Source of the DNA: Annulohypoxylon bovei var. microspora
Taxonomy: Eukaryota; Ascomycota; Sordariomycetes; Xylariales; Hypoxylaceae
NCBI GenBank assembly: GCA_022836615.1
Contig: MU405240.1
Coordinates: forward strand, 62,001 to 126,000
Direction of reading: 5' to 3'
DNA length: 64,000 nucleotides
The notes under the pieces: model-generated
Databases searched by the model: none
What the model was told of the DNA's origin: nothing
Seen by the model: only the letters and a program-made list of their open reading frames with translations
Shown here: positions 24,600 through 35,214 of the stretch, one piece after another
How positions within the stretch are numbered: the first letter of the stretch is position 1
Layout: each line of letters begins with the position of its first letter
Program-made: the position numbers and the translations under genes

Positions 24600-26550
24600 A
24601 GTCCACCGCATAAGTGCCTAGCCCTTAGGTGGTACCCATAACTCCATATTGCCTCAAATGGTTAACAATATTATTGTCTTATATCTCAACTCCTATTCGG
24701 ATTACAGGAAACGGGGTATATACCGAGAGATTATATGATGGCAAGCCATAAATATATATTCTTTTCATGACAAGCTCCCATGTGTTTTCGTCTTTCGGCT
24801 CTCAGATGAATCTCTTGTAGCATATGCTCTATTGTCACTATTTAGAAGTCTATGGACGTCCGTCCCGTACCCAATATTACTTCGCCATCCTCAATTTATA
24901 CTTACTGACTCCTAATTAACACGTCGAAGAAACAACCGTTACAACAAAAGCCTACCTAGAAACAGGTACATATTAGCGGCAGCAGGTATGTATCACGAAT
25001 AAACATATTATATACATCCCACATATTCATTTACTTGTCACGAGTAACTTATTCCTTTCCCAGAAGACGATGTAATGAAGCTTCCTATCTCACAACAACT
25101 TAGCCTCCGCAGCGTATTAAATGTACATATCTGGTCTCCCTTATCGTAAGCGTTTGCTAGGCATTTCTTAATGGAAAACCAAATAGAAAGTTATTAATTA
25201 ATAAAATCAACCAACAAGCAAATGCGAAGAACCAATTTCATTTGCAAAGAAAACAAGCCCACTGTCCGCGGGGAAAAAAAAAAAAGATAATATTCTATAG
25301 TTAATTAGCCGAATGATTAAGATTATTTAATCCTGTGTTTTCACTTTACCTTTTTGTATATGGAAGATTTCAATAAGTGGGATAAATTGAAGCGTTTTAA
25401 GAGCATACCTCCGTGAGTTAATTAGGTACCTAGGCGAACCAAAGGCATATTAATTATCTAGTATGTTATTACATTAACCTACTAAGACTAACCTAGGTAG
25501 CTTCATTTAAAGGTAAGTGACGAATATAAGTTTTAACAGATGAATGTGCTTATATAATACTTAACCTATAATGTGCATAATCAATGAGTGTCGTAAAATA
25601 ATATTAAACTTCAAACAACTTCTAAGGTTATGCTTTTGAGCGGTAGTTTATGAAAAGACTTTCCCCTATTCGACATTTGAGATGATCGTGAAGCAGAACT
25701 TTTATTAATGGAACACATTATTTTAACACACTTTCTTTTAGTAATAAAAATAAGTATCTATGAATGCCGGGTATTCGAACATGATGATAATTTTCCAAGT
25801 TTTCAAATTAATTAACCTAACTGCCTAACCTAGGTAAGTAATTTACAAGGAACTCTTTAACTCCGACTCATAAATCACGATATTTGATATTACTTCTTTT
25901 AAAGTCTTGATACAATTTATGACTTTGATGGCCCGGTCCAATTTTGTTGCCCGGTATGGGTTCCATAAGCCCCAAAACGAAAAGTAAGAATGACCTCGTG
26001 GTATTGAATCAAACGTGAACATTACGTGTCGAATTTTCTTTTATGAGAGATTCAAGACATATCAAAGAAATTTACTTACACTTCATAAAAAAGGCATAGC
26101 AATTGTCTTGTCAAAAATTCTAGTTCTTCGGGTTGAGACATTATAGCTAAGAAATAATTAAGGACGGAAGTATAAAGATAACTTCGAAAGCAATAAGGTT
26201 AATAACTTGGTTCTTGTGGATGGTAGGATGAGACGAACGATATTTGGTATTAAACAGGCATTTAACGTCACTTCCATATAAAAAGTGTGACGGAAGCTGG
26301 TAGGTATCTGGGCTATTGTTAGATCTGCCCTTAGTAAGAGCTTTCACTCTTAGGAATTGAAGCATTACCAAAGAAGCTTTGTTTGGACGAAGACGACGTT
26401 TGTGAATAGTCACAGACGATTCTACCAGAGTTTAACAGCGTTATCAAACACCTACATCCCTATGTAGTAATAGATAGTATTGAGGTCGAGTGGCAATCGG
26501 AGATTATGTAAGATGCTTGGTACCTAGTGATTGGTGGATCTTTTGGGGTA
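24600..26550. other. A+T-rich block without genes
   Basis: Visibly richer in A+T than its flanks, with runs such as TTATTAATTAATAAAATC and AATTAATTAACC, a poly-A tract (25275-25286), frequent TpA steps and almost no long open frames. It may be old repeat-induced-point-mutated DNA or simply A+T-rich spacer. No transposon termini or coding remnant could be recognised. Confidence 0.5.
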
Positions 26551-26590
26551 ACATCCTTGCACATATGGAGACCAAGATGTTACAGTAATC

Positions 26591-26609
26591 TACCTAGGTA
26601 GGTAGGTAT
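26591..26609. repeat. TACCTAGGTAGGTAGGTAT word
   Basis: Dispersed palindromic word with CCTAGG centre, about 500 bases upstream of the Crt10-family gene. Confidence 0.65.
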
Positions 26610-27095
26610 CTTTGGTCCCTTTACAGCCAGGCTCTGTCACTTCGACATATTCTACTGATAATGATGTCTATCCGAATCCTCAATCTTACATAAGATCTGG
26701 GCTGATCTTGCCACTTCGTTGAGAGCAAACAATCGGTACCTTAGAGACATTGTGTTGCGGAAGGTCCAAACAAAAGGTCTTCAGGAACTCCACTATCTAT
26801 GTACATGTACTTGCAAAGGTACTTGCACGTAGGCATGTAATTGGCGGGGGTCTCGGTACCTTAGGAATGTAGGTACGTTGGCAGTGGTTCCTTCTAGTTG
26901 AGGCTGTAAACCGGAAGCTTCCAAAGTTAAGCTTCACCTATCATTACCAAACCCAAATCCCCACCATTGTGCATCAGGCAGGTGTTGTTATGACTTCTAA
27001 CTTCAAGAAATTACGCCACTTACCTCTAATTATTCATTTGGTCATCCTCTAACAGCAACTAGTTGCTTTTTCAGAGGCCGACTATCTGTGATGAC

Positions 27096-29471
27096 ATGGC
27101 GAAGGCTGCGAGCTCCGAAGGGGCGCTCCGAGTGAGTAGATGCTACAAGGAGACTGGTCGCAAGAGAGTAAGTAAGCCCCTACATACCTACCTACATATG
27201 TAAGGTTGTGTGGCTTTTGAGTTACCGATCGCTTCTTTAGCCTTGCTTGCTGATTATCCTCCAAACAACCTGCTGACATCGTCGTTCTCGTAGCACCGAA
27301 TTCCAAGCTCAGTCCAGATCCCCTTTGAGAGTTCCCTGCACCTCAGCGCACCCAACGAGAACCACACCTTGGATGATGAACCTGCCGACGATGATGATAA
27401 CGATAACGATACCACCGTTTCCGACGGAAGCGACCAAGACAATGACGTCTTCCTGGAAGATACCCCATACACATTCGATGACCACTCTCAGATGAATATA
27501 AATAATGGAACGGTGATAATTGATGTAATGACACCACAAGGACTTCTAACCGGTGGGTTCTTTGATGACGGTGGGTCGGACACGGACCTTCCTGACGAGT
27601 TGGATGAGTCCGATGAGTCCGATGATACTACAGTGGAGGGGGAAAGCCCACCGCAGGTTGCTCCATGGAGGATGAATCTCACGGCGTTATCACAGGTCTA
27701 CAATATTTATATGGTAGCATACGCAGACAAGATCTATGTCTCTCGGCCCCGTAGCTGCGTTACCAACGCCCTGCCTGTTGAACCTGACCTTATTTTGCAG
27801 CCCCAAGCGAGTACGATGGGTATTATTGTTGGTGGTTATCTAGATGAGAACTTTCCACATCAGGTTAACCATCTTATCGTCGGCGACCTCGGAAATGAGG
27901 AAATTCTACTACTTGCCTACGACGACGGTGACGTCATAGGCTATTATACTCGTCACATTGAGAATGAGCTTCAGCGTCGCGAGAGGGAAGGTCGGAACAA
28001 TAGATCTGTTCCTAACTCCTTCTTCCACGAGAATGTGGGCAAGAGCGCCTGGGGATTGGCAGTTCACAAGCAATCTCGCATCATCGCTGCCAGTTCTAAC
28101 ACCCATAATGTCTCCGTCTTCATCTTTGCCTTGACAGGTCACCCATACCGACATACCCCCGAGGTCGACTCAGTTGAATTCTTCAGGAATGTCATTAAAG
28201 ATGAGCATGGCAACGTTGTGGATCCAGGAAGGAACTCGTCCCAGGCTGCAGCTGCTGCTGAACACGGCTTAGATGATTCGAAGATCGCTGCACTAGAAAG
28301 TGCAGTCCGACGCCGGGATGCCAATTGGCGCATTGTCTTGGAAACCGGTCGTATAGGGGCCAACATACCTAACGTCGCTTTCGGTAGTGATGCAGATGGA
28401 GAAGCAGACAGGATTGTGGCAGTAGACATCAACGGAAGACTATGGTTAATGGATATCTGGCACTTCGACCAACGCCCCTATGTCAAGATTGATGGTCTTT
28501 ACCCTAGTCATTCTCGTCCAAGGTTCCACGGGTTAGTCCACCCCCTCTTGTTACACTGCGGAAGATGCTAACAGCAACTTAGACCTAGGGGCTGGGGTGT
28601 ACTCGTATTGCCTGAAAGCAGCTTTCTTCCGATGAAGAATAAAGAGGATGCGCTTGGTCTGTTATTAGGTGACGCCAGATACGCATCGAACGAGAGAATC
28701 GGTCGTTGGATTGATATTAGCCAAGGTATCAAGTATGTACCAAATAACTCGCTAGTCCATCCATGGGTGAGATGGGGGCATCACACACAATTCGCCTTCA
28801 ATCCCCTCGAGCCTAGAAGAGCTCAGTTAGAGGCGCCATGGTTTGATTTCGATGCCGCTCCGACGCCTTCTTCGCGCAACGACTCTATTGGAGATAGCAT
28901 GTCTCGTCGCTGGCGTGAGTCTCAACCTGATTATAGGAACAAACCGAGACTTGAGACTGTTCTAGGAGATGGGAGCAGTATTATGCGCACGTACGAACTG
29001 GACATCGAGCTTCGCAGCTTTGAGAAAGGCGGTATGGGCATCATGTTTGAAAAGGCCATTGATCAAATCCGACCTTCACAGGCAGTGTTGCCATTAATGA
29101 GAGTGGCACATGAGCGTCTGGCAAATCTCATACATGTCCCAGAATTATCGTTAGTAGTAGCTGCCTCATTATGTGGAAGGGTAGCACTTGTCACATTAAC
29201 GCGCCCAGAGGAAAAGGGCCTCTCTTTCAAACGGGCATTCAAGATTGAGGCTATCCTACCCACCGTTCAGGACGAAGACAGAGAGAGGCGACCAATTTGC
29301 CCCTTGTTGGGCGTGGCTGTCGGACCTGTTCCGTTTTCCGGGAGTGTTGAATTGGCAGAAAAACCTGTTAACGCAAAGCGATACCGTCTCATGCTTCATT
29401 TCTACGATCTTAGCATACTGAGTTACGACTTGTCCCGCAGTTCAGCAACGGACCCTCTCTCTATTATCTAA
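27096..29471 (+). CDS. Crt10-family protein (RNR transcription regulator-like)
   Basis: Model: 27096-27131, 27294-28531 and 28583-29471 (720 residues). Intron 2 (51 nt, CTAAC branch site) is firm; the joined sequence reads SRPRFHG/PRGWGVLVLPESS in frame. Intron 1 is needed because the main frame is closed by TAG at 27291-27293, which is also a good acceptor; the only nearby ATG in phase is 27096. After an acidic low-complexity segment (DDEPADDDDNDNDTT) come blocks typical of the fungal CRT10 family: NHLIVGDLGNEEILLLAYDDGDVIGYYT, ENVGKSAWGLAVHKQSRIIAASSNTHNVSVF and FGSDADGEADRIVAVDINGRLWLMDIW, which have the look of WD40-type repeats. In yeast, Crt10 affects transcription of ribonucleotide reductase genes; the role here is inferred from family membership. 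A second phase-0 donor at 27168 would add 12 residues. The first exon is the weak part of the model. Confidence 0.85.
27181..27200. repeat. TACATACCTACCTACATATG word inside an intron
   Basis: Member of the dispersed TACCTA word family, here inside the first intron of the Crt10-family gene, so these words are tolerated in introns but are not seen in recognised exons. Confidence 0.6.
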
Positions 29472-32400
29472 GGACAACATTTCCCTTCTTTCCCTAGACT
29501 GTACTTTCATGATACCCAGGGGTTTTGTGGAGTATTTACGGATTGAGGCCGGGCTTGACTGGCTGGTGTTTAGGTTGCATTAAGGACGACGGATGATGGA
29601 CGAGGCTCTCTGCTCATCTACCAACCCGTCCTGGTAAGGCGTTAGGTAAGATAGTGAAAAATGGATGGAAAGGATGACACGAATGAAAACGATTCTCTTC
29701 AGTATTTTTTCAGCTACCTAGATGCCGTATTAGGTACTAGGCAACTACATAGGCTTGATGTATGTATGTGATATGAATACCGTGGCGGCTGACCCGTGGG
29801 GGAATCAGACTGGCCTAACAGGGATGCTTGTTTTCTAGAACAACTCTTTACGACAAGGATGATGAGGATATGTACGTACATACATACCTAGGTAACATGT
29901 CAGGAACATGAACCTGAACCTGTGCTCTCTTCTCGGACAATTGCTTTCACGTATTGAAAGGACGGGGTGAGTTATGAACTAAGCCTTACCTACGATAACT
30001 ACCTCATATCCAATTACCGGAGTTTCAAGACTTCAGGACTGTATGAAATAAATTGAGTTGCTCACATGAATAATCAAGTTGGAAGATTCCCATATAGAAA
30101 AATAACCAAATTTCAACGTTTTTAATTCATATGCAGGTCAACCTACTGTACATTACTACATAGAAGTTCGCGATTCGCATGAGTATAGTACAGTACCTAG
30201 ATAGGTACGTACCTTTAACAAGATCAGATGCCAAGCTGCGATTTCGTGGAGGAATGATAAATCAATGAAGAGATTGAAGCTTCTGATTGGATAGTAAACT
30301 AAAGATAAGGCTCAAGTTGACCTTTCCATTTGAAGTTAAACTTTTGCGGGCCACGCTTTATTTCCGGGGATGAATGGGGTTGGTGGGGTCCATTTTGTCA
30401 TTTAAAAAGGTAACTTCAGGGAGGCAAGCTGACGAAAGAAACTTTCAGCCCTCCAGCCCAAGCTTGCTAATTTCCGACAGCCTCATGCGCCTTCTTAACA
30501 TGCGACTGTAACACGATATTCTCTCTCGAAGTGGCCTACGCAAGCAGAATGCTGTACATAGCATAGGCGATTATTCGGGTGACACCGACGCCACCTATCT
30601 CCCATGAGGGTTGAAACGCACGTGTTTGAAAGATTACCGAACCTAAGATGGCTAAGAGGTGGTATTTAAGCAAATCGACAACTTGACATCATCGTACGGT
30701 ATCAATTTTCATAGCACCTTGCTTGAAAATTGTTAAGGGGGTACTTTGAATCTCCTCGACCTGAATTAAAAACAATCGGAACCTATCGTCGATCCCGGCA
30801 CTAGTAGACCATGTCTCTTAATAGAGTCCTGTTGTCCAAAAAGACATTGATGACGGAAGTAAATGCTGGGGAGAAAAAATCTCTCAAGCCCGTCAGGCCT
30901 GGGCTTGGAGGGCGCGGGATGTTTTGAAGCTAACCAACTTTTTCTCGTTTCATTCATTTAGAAGCTACATAGTTCGTTCGCTTGCATGTGAATAAGTACC
31001 TAATTGGTTGGAGGTTACGCATACCTAATACCAAACATAAACCGGCAAGATCGTGAAGTTTCAGGATTTTGCGGCTAATAAGTAGTTAAGCTTTGGCGGT
31101 TCGAGAAGATCCAAAAGTATCTCGCTATTTTCTCTTGTCCCGTCCCCGGTTCGAAGCAGCTGGTTCCGATCTCAGCCCCATTGCGCGACTCATCCAGGAT
31201 AGTAGAGATAGGAATTGTTCGGGCTGAATGCTGACGTTCCCATTCGCTTGAGTCGAGGTTGTTGCAAATGGTTTGCAGGGAACCAGACAAACTATTTCGT
31301 AACAGATACTCCCGTCCCACGCGATCTAAAGGGCTCAAGCTTGGCTTGGCTCTGGAACTAGGGGACCTGCGTCGAGGGACCCTTGGGCTTGGGATCGACA
31401 AACGACAAAAATTTAAACAACCTCAACTTTAACGCTGCTTGCGACTACGACGCGACGATATATTGAAGACCACGAAGAAACTCTCCCTGCGCGTGTTGAC
31501 GACATGATGCAATGTAGAAAAATTAGCGTTATTACCAAGCCCCCTGGACCTGGCAGTTGGAAATCCTAGTAACAGGAACCCCCTGGCCGTGCAGTAGGTA
31601 GCCGCGTAGCTCCACGTACCCCACAGACTCCAGGATATACCTAGACCAAGAGAAGGACGACGATGTCGACAAGGACAACGATATACCACCATTGGTAGCA
31701 CGATCAACGTAACTTGGAAGCAGAGATCCTATCGGCCTCAAACGTATCCTTCAGATATGATTGCCCCCAAGATATGTACTAGAGTGTGTAGGGTGAAACA
31801 AATCCAAGCTGGATAAACAAGCCCGAAAGACCGGAACCGAGAAGCTTACGAGGGTGGCAGAGCCTCGTACTAGGCTATCCACTGCTAAGATGGTCACCAA
31901 GATCGGTGGTGGATGGGTTAAGATGTGTTGTACATCTCTCATTCATGAGAATGGATGGCTCCTAAATAAGGTACCTGCCTTGCTTGAGCTGACCTGGCTG
32001 ACCAAGGTAAACGCCTCGGTCTAGAAAACACAGCGATATCGCTCATACAAGGCGCCTTCTCGCACACCTGGAAGTGACTACCTAAGTGTTCTACACTACA
32101 CAGCCCTGAAGTTACACAGACTAACAACTACCTCAATGCATGTAAGCCTCCGGTGGGGACATTACATGGGGGTGCCATAAATGCCAGAGGTACCCAACCA
32201 TCATTAGGGTTTGGGGTACTGCACCCCGGTACTCGATTACATACGGGCTACAAGTAAGACATTGGATTCTGATTGGCCAGATACTTATCTATCATCCCAA
32301 ATTTGGTTCCGTCTTTCTTTCAAGGTCCCTGTTGCATCTACATGACCTGTTCGTCTACGTAGGGTCTAGCCGGATCTTCAAAGTCTAAGAAAAACTCGGT

Positions 32401-32596
32401 CGCTCTCTCATACATATATACTCGCGTAGATCCCGCGCCGTTGTAAACTTAAGATCAGATGTTGTTCCAATTCCTCTTCTTTGCTTCTTCCTACTCTCGA
32501 CGCCCTCGTTTCCGAGTTTAAGAACCCACCGAGAAACCATCTCCCGGCCATACAAAGAACCACTGACTTTCTCACGACCGCCGATCAACCGGCAAC
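29472..32596. other. Intergenic upstream of the ammonium transporter
   Basis: About 3.1 kb. No recognised gene; minus-strand frames at 31075-31401, 31429-31707 and 31532-31741 overlap one another and lack domains. TAGGTA-type words occur at 29881-29894 and 30195-30211. The last 350 bases are the likely promoter and leader of the ammonium transporter, with a GATA-factor pair at 32285-32294. Confidence 0.45.
32285..32294. promoter_or_regulatory. Overlapping GATA-factor sites upstream of the ammonium transporter
   Basis: TTATCT (reverse AGATAA) overlaps CTATCA (reverse TGATAG). Both fit HGATAR, the site of AreA/NIT2-type GATA activators, about 300 bases upstream of the transporter ATG. Nitrogen-repressed control by GATA factors is established for fungal mep genes; its operation at this site is inference. 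Confidence 0.45.
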
Positions 32597-34433
32597 ATGT
32601 CGTGGCAACCGTCCTACTCGTGGACCGGTGCGCCCACCACCTTCAATGGCACGAACGCTGAGACCGGTGGCGATTCCAGTATGTACAATTATATAGGATT
32701 CTTGATGCGCCCAAGAAAAGAAACAAAAACGCCGTACGACCGAAGAAACTAACTCCATTCTCACATAGACACCGAGAACCTAAACCAATGGTACCAATCG
32801 GGTGACCAGGCATTCATTCTTGTTGCAGCATGTATGGTTTTGCTTATGGTCCCCGGGATCGCCTTTTTATATTCTGGCCTGTCTCGAAGAAAGTCGGCTC
32901 TGTCCCTAATCTGGGTCGTCATGATGTCTTTCAGTGTCATCATCTTCCAGTGGTATTTTTGGGGGTACTCGCTGGCTTTCAGCTCGACCGCCACCAATGG
33001 CTTCATTGGTGACCTTCACCATTTCGGTCTCATGAACACTCTCGCCGTACCCTCTCCCGGCTCTCCTCTTATACCCGAATTACTATATTCCTTCTACCAG
33101 GTGAGAGGTTTTTTTTGTTTTTTTTTTTTGCGTTTTTTCGCCACCTTCATAAACAGCTTAAGATCTCTTAATTCCACGACTTTAAAACACGCTGACTAAC
33201 GTGTGATTTAGATGATGTTCTGCGCTGTAACGGCAGCTCTCGTCATTGGTGCAGTTGCCGAACGTGGTCGCATGCTCCCCGCCATGGTCTTCACTTTCTT
33301 CTGGGCTACCCTCGTCTACTGCCCCCTCGCCTGCTGGGTTTGGAATGTAAACGGATGGGCCTTCAACTACGGTGTTCTCGACTACGCCGGAGGTGGGCCT
33401 GTCGAAATTGGTTCCGGCCTATCCGCCTTGGCCTATTCGTGGGTCCTCGGCCGACGTCACGAGAAGATGATGCTCAACTTCCGACCTCACAATGTTTCCC
33501 TGGTCACACTTGGCACAGTTTTCCTGTGGTTTGGCTGGCTCGGTTTCAACGGTGGATCTGCCTTTGGCGCCAACTTGCGAGCTACGATGGCATGCTGGAA
33601 CTCTTGCCTGACTGCCACGTTTGCCGCTATGACCTGGTGTCTGCTTGATTTCCGTCTCGCGAAGAAGTGGTCGATGGTTGGCTGGTGTTCCGGCGTCATC
33701 TCTGGTCTCGTTGCCGCTACACCAGCGTCGGGATTCATCCCTCCCTGGGCATCTATTATCTTGGGTGTTGTCACTGGTGTCTGCTGTAATTTTGGCACAA
33801 AAGGTACTTCATTTAAATATTCACATTTAAGAGCAAAAGTTAACATCTGAAATAGTCAAATTTCTGGTCGGAATCGACGACTCTCTCGATGTATTCGCTG
33901 AGCATGGTATTGGCGGCATCGTTGGCCTTATTTTCAATGCCCTATTCGGCGCGAACTACATCATCGGTCTTGATGGCGTCAACAACGGCGTGTACCCCGG
34001 CGGTTGGATCGACCACCACTACGCACAGCTGTACATCCAGATCGCGTACATCGTAGCCGCATGCGGCTACAGCTTCGTTATGTCGGCAATCATCGCTAAG
34101 CTCATCGACCTCGTGCCGGGTCTGCACCTGCGCGCCACGGAGGAGGCCGAGCTCCTGGGCATGGACGACGACCAGCTCGGCGAGTTCGCGTACGACTACG
34201 TCGAGGTGCGCCGCGATTTCCTGGCCTGGACCCCGGCTAAGGAGGAGCCTACCTCCCACGGCCACCGCTTCATCCCGCAGCACGGCATTGAGGAGCATCA
34301 AAACATGGCTAACACGAACGGCCACATCCTCGAGAAGGAGCAGGAGAAGATAGGCGCTTCAGTCAGGGCACCCGCGAAAGAAGAGGCTGCCGAAGAGGCG
34401 GCGGACGTGGCTACCGAGAGCAGTAGTCGATAA
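32597..34433 (+). CDS. Ammonium transporter, Mep/Amt family, Mep1/3 type
   Basis: Four exons: 32597-32678, 32769-33100, 33212-33803 and 33856-34433 (527 residues). All junctions are GT...AG and in frame. The product is a plasma-membrane permease with about 11 hydrophobic segments, an extracellular N-terminus and a cytosolic tail (from about residue 415) rich in Glu, Ala and Lys. Signature parts are PGIAFLYSGLSRRKSA, the conserved Asp before AGG (LDYAGGGPVEI) and the pore-lining second histidine H352 in FAEHGIGGIVG. The first twin-His position is Glu (E203 in GPVEIGSG), as in yeast Mep1 and Mep3; Mep2/AmtB-type proteins have His there. Mep2-type ammonium sensing is therefore less likely, and it is probably a bulk ammonium importer. 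GATA sites lie upstream. Convergent with the valyl-tRNA synthetase gene. Confidence 0.97.
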
Positions 34434-35214
34434 GGGGCCCGTCTTTTAGCTACGCGCTGTGTATTTTTGCTCCGGAGGTTGTTACACTGTTGATACATGT
34501 TGCTATAATACCCATCTGTTCTTTGTTCACTATCTTCATTTTTCTTTTTTTTGTATCAGGAGTCGGAAAAAAAAAATCAGGGTGGTAAAAAGATCTGCTT
34601 GGGGGCATGGTGTATAAGGCGTTGTGTTGAATACCAATCTAGCTGAGCTGCTGTCGATTTCAAACCGTTCGTCACGGATTCTCGACTTGCTAGTGCTTAA
34701 ATTAGTGTCTGCATATCTGCGTGCGCATGTATGTCTAATCCGGCTATGTTATGTGATATTTTATGCACCCGTTTCTCAATTGTTAGAAAAATCTAAGCCC
34801 ACCTTAATTATTAAGAAAGAATCACTAGATTCCAAGTAGTTCGATACCAACATCTTCTAAACCATCTCAACTAGTGTTACACTCTTGACCACATACACCA
34901 CGTCTATTTAGCTGATCTCAGCCGGCGTTATAATAGAACGCCGGCCCCTATCCAGCCTCATCAACATACGAGATAGTTTTCTACTCTCACCTCACACCAC
35001 ATCAAGTCAAACTTAGAAACAGAAAAACAGGAATTGTCACATCGAAAAAGCAGCCGATTCATCAAAATTTCTCTTAGCCCTGTTCTATCTGAGTGGAGCT
35101 ACACACGCCGCACAGGCAAGCTAATCAGTCATAGTAGCCCGACCGACCGGCTCACACTCTCAAGATCCTAGCACCCAGCTCATATAGCACCTAGTCTTCC
35201 GCCTAGGCAAGTGT
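34434..35214. other. Convergent intergenic region
   Basis: About 780 bases between the 3' ends of the ammonium transporter (plus) and valyl-tRNA synthetase (minus). It should hold both 3' UTRs. A 71-codon plus frame at 34624-34839 has no ATG-supported or domain evidence. A perfect GC-rich hairpin lies at 34921-34945. Confidence 0.5.
34921..34945. other. Perfect hairpin (9-bp GC-rich stem)
   Basis: GCCGGCGTT, a 7-base loop ATAATAG, then AACGCCGGC. It lies between two convergent genes, 488 bases past the transporter stop and about 270 bases past the synthetase stop. It could form in either transcript or act at 3'-end formation; no fungal element of this type is known to me. Confidence 0.5.

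Larger units (their letters stand above)
18170..24600. other. Gene-poor tract, left part
   Basis: About 6.4 kb with no gene I can support. Open frames of 60-125 codons occur on both strands (for example 20475-20852 plus, 21231-21754 both strands) but show no domain, many lack an ATG, and I could not join them by introns into a family. Contents seen: a 9-bp tandem repeat at 19249-19275, CGCCACTTCGCCACT repeats near 19785, and TAGGTACCTA words at 20166-20194, 22512-22525 and 22595-22622. The first few hundred bases should contain the dioxygenase 3' UTR. Confidence 0.45.

Noticed and set aside
30894..30913. Inverted words AAGCCC...GGGCTT as a terminator-like hairpin
   Set aside because: Short, imperfect, with no gene ending there; bacterial-type terminators do not apply in this genome.
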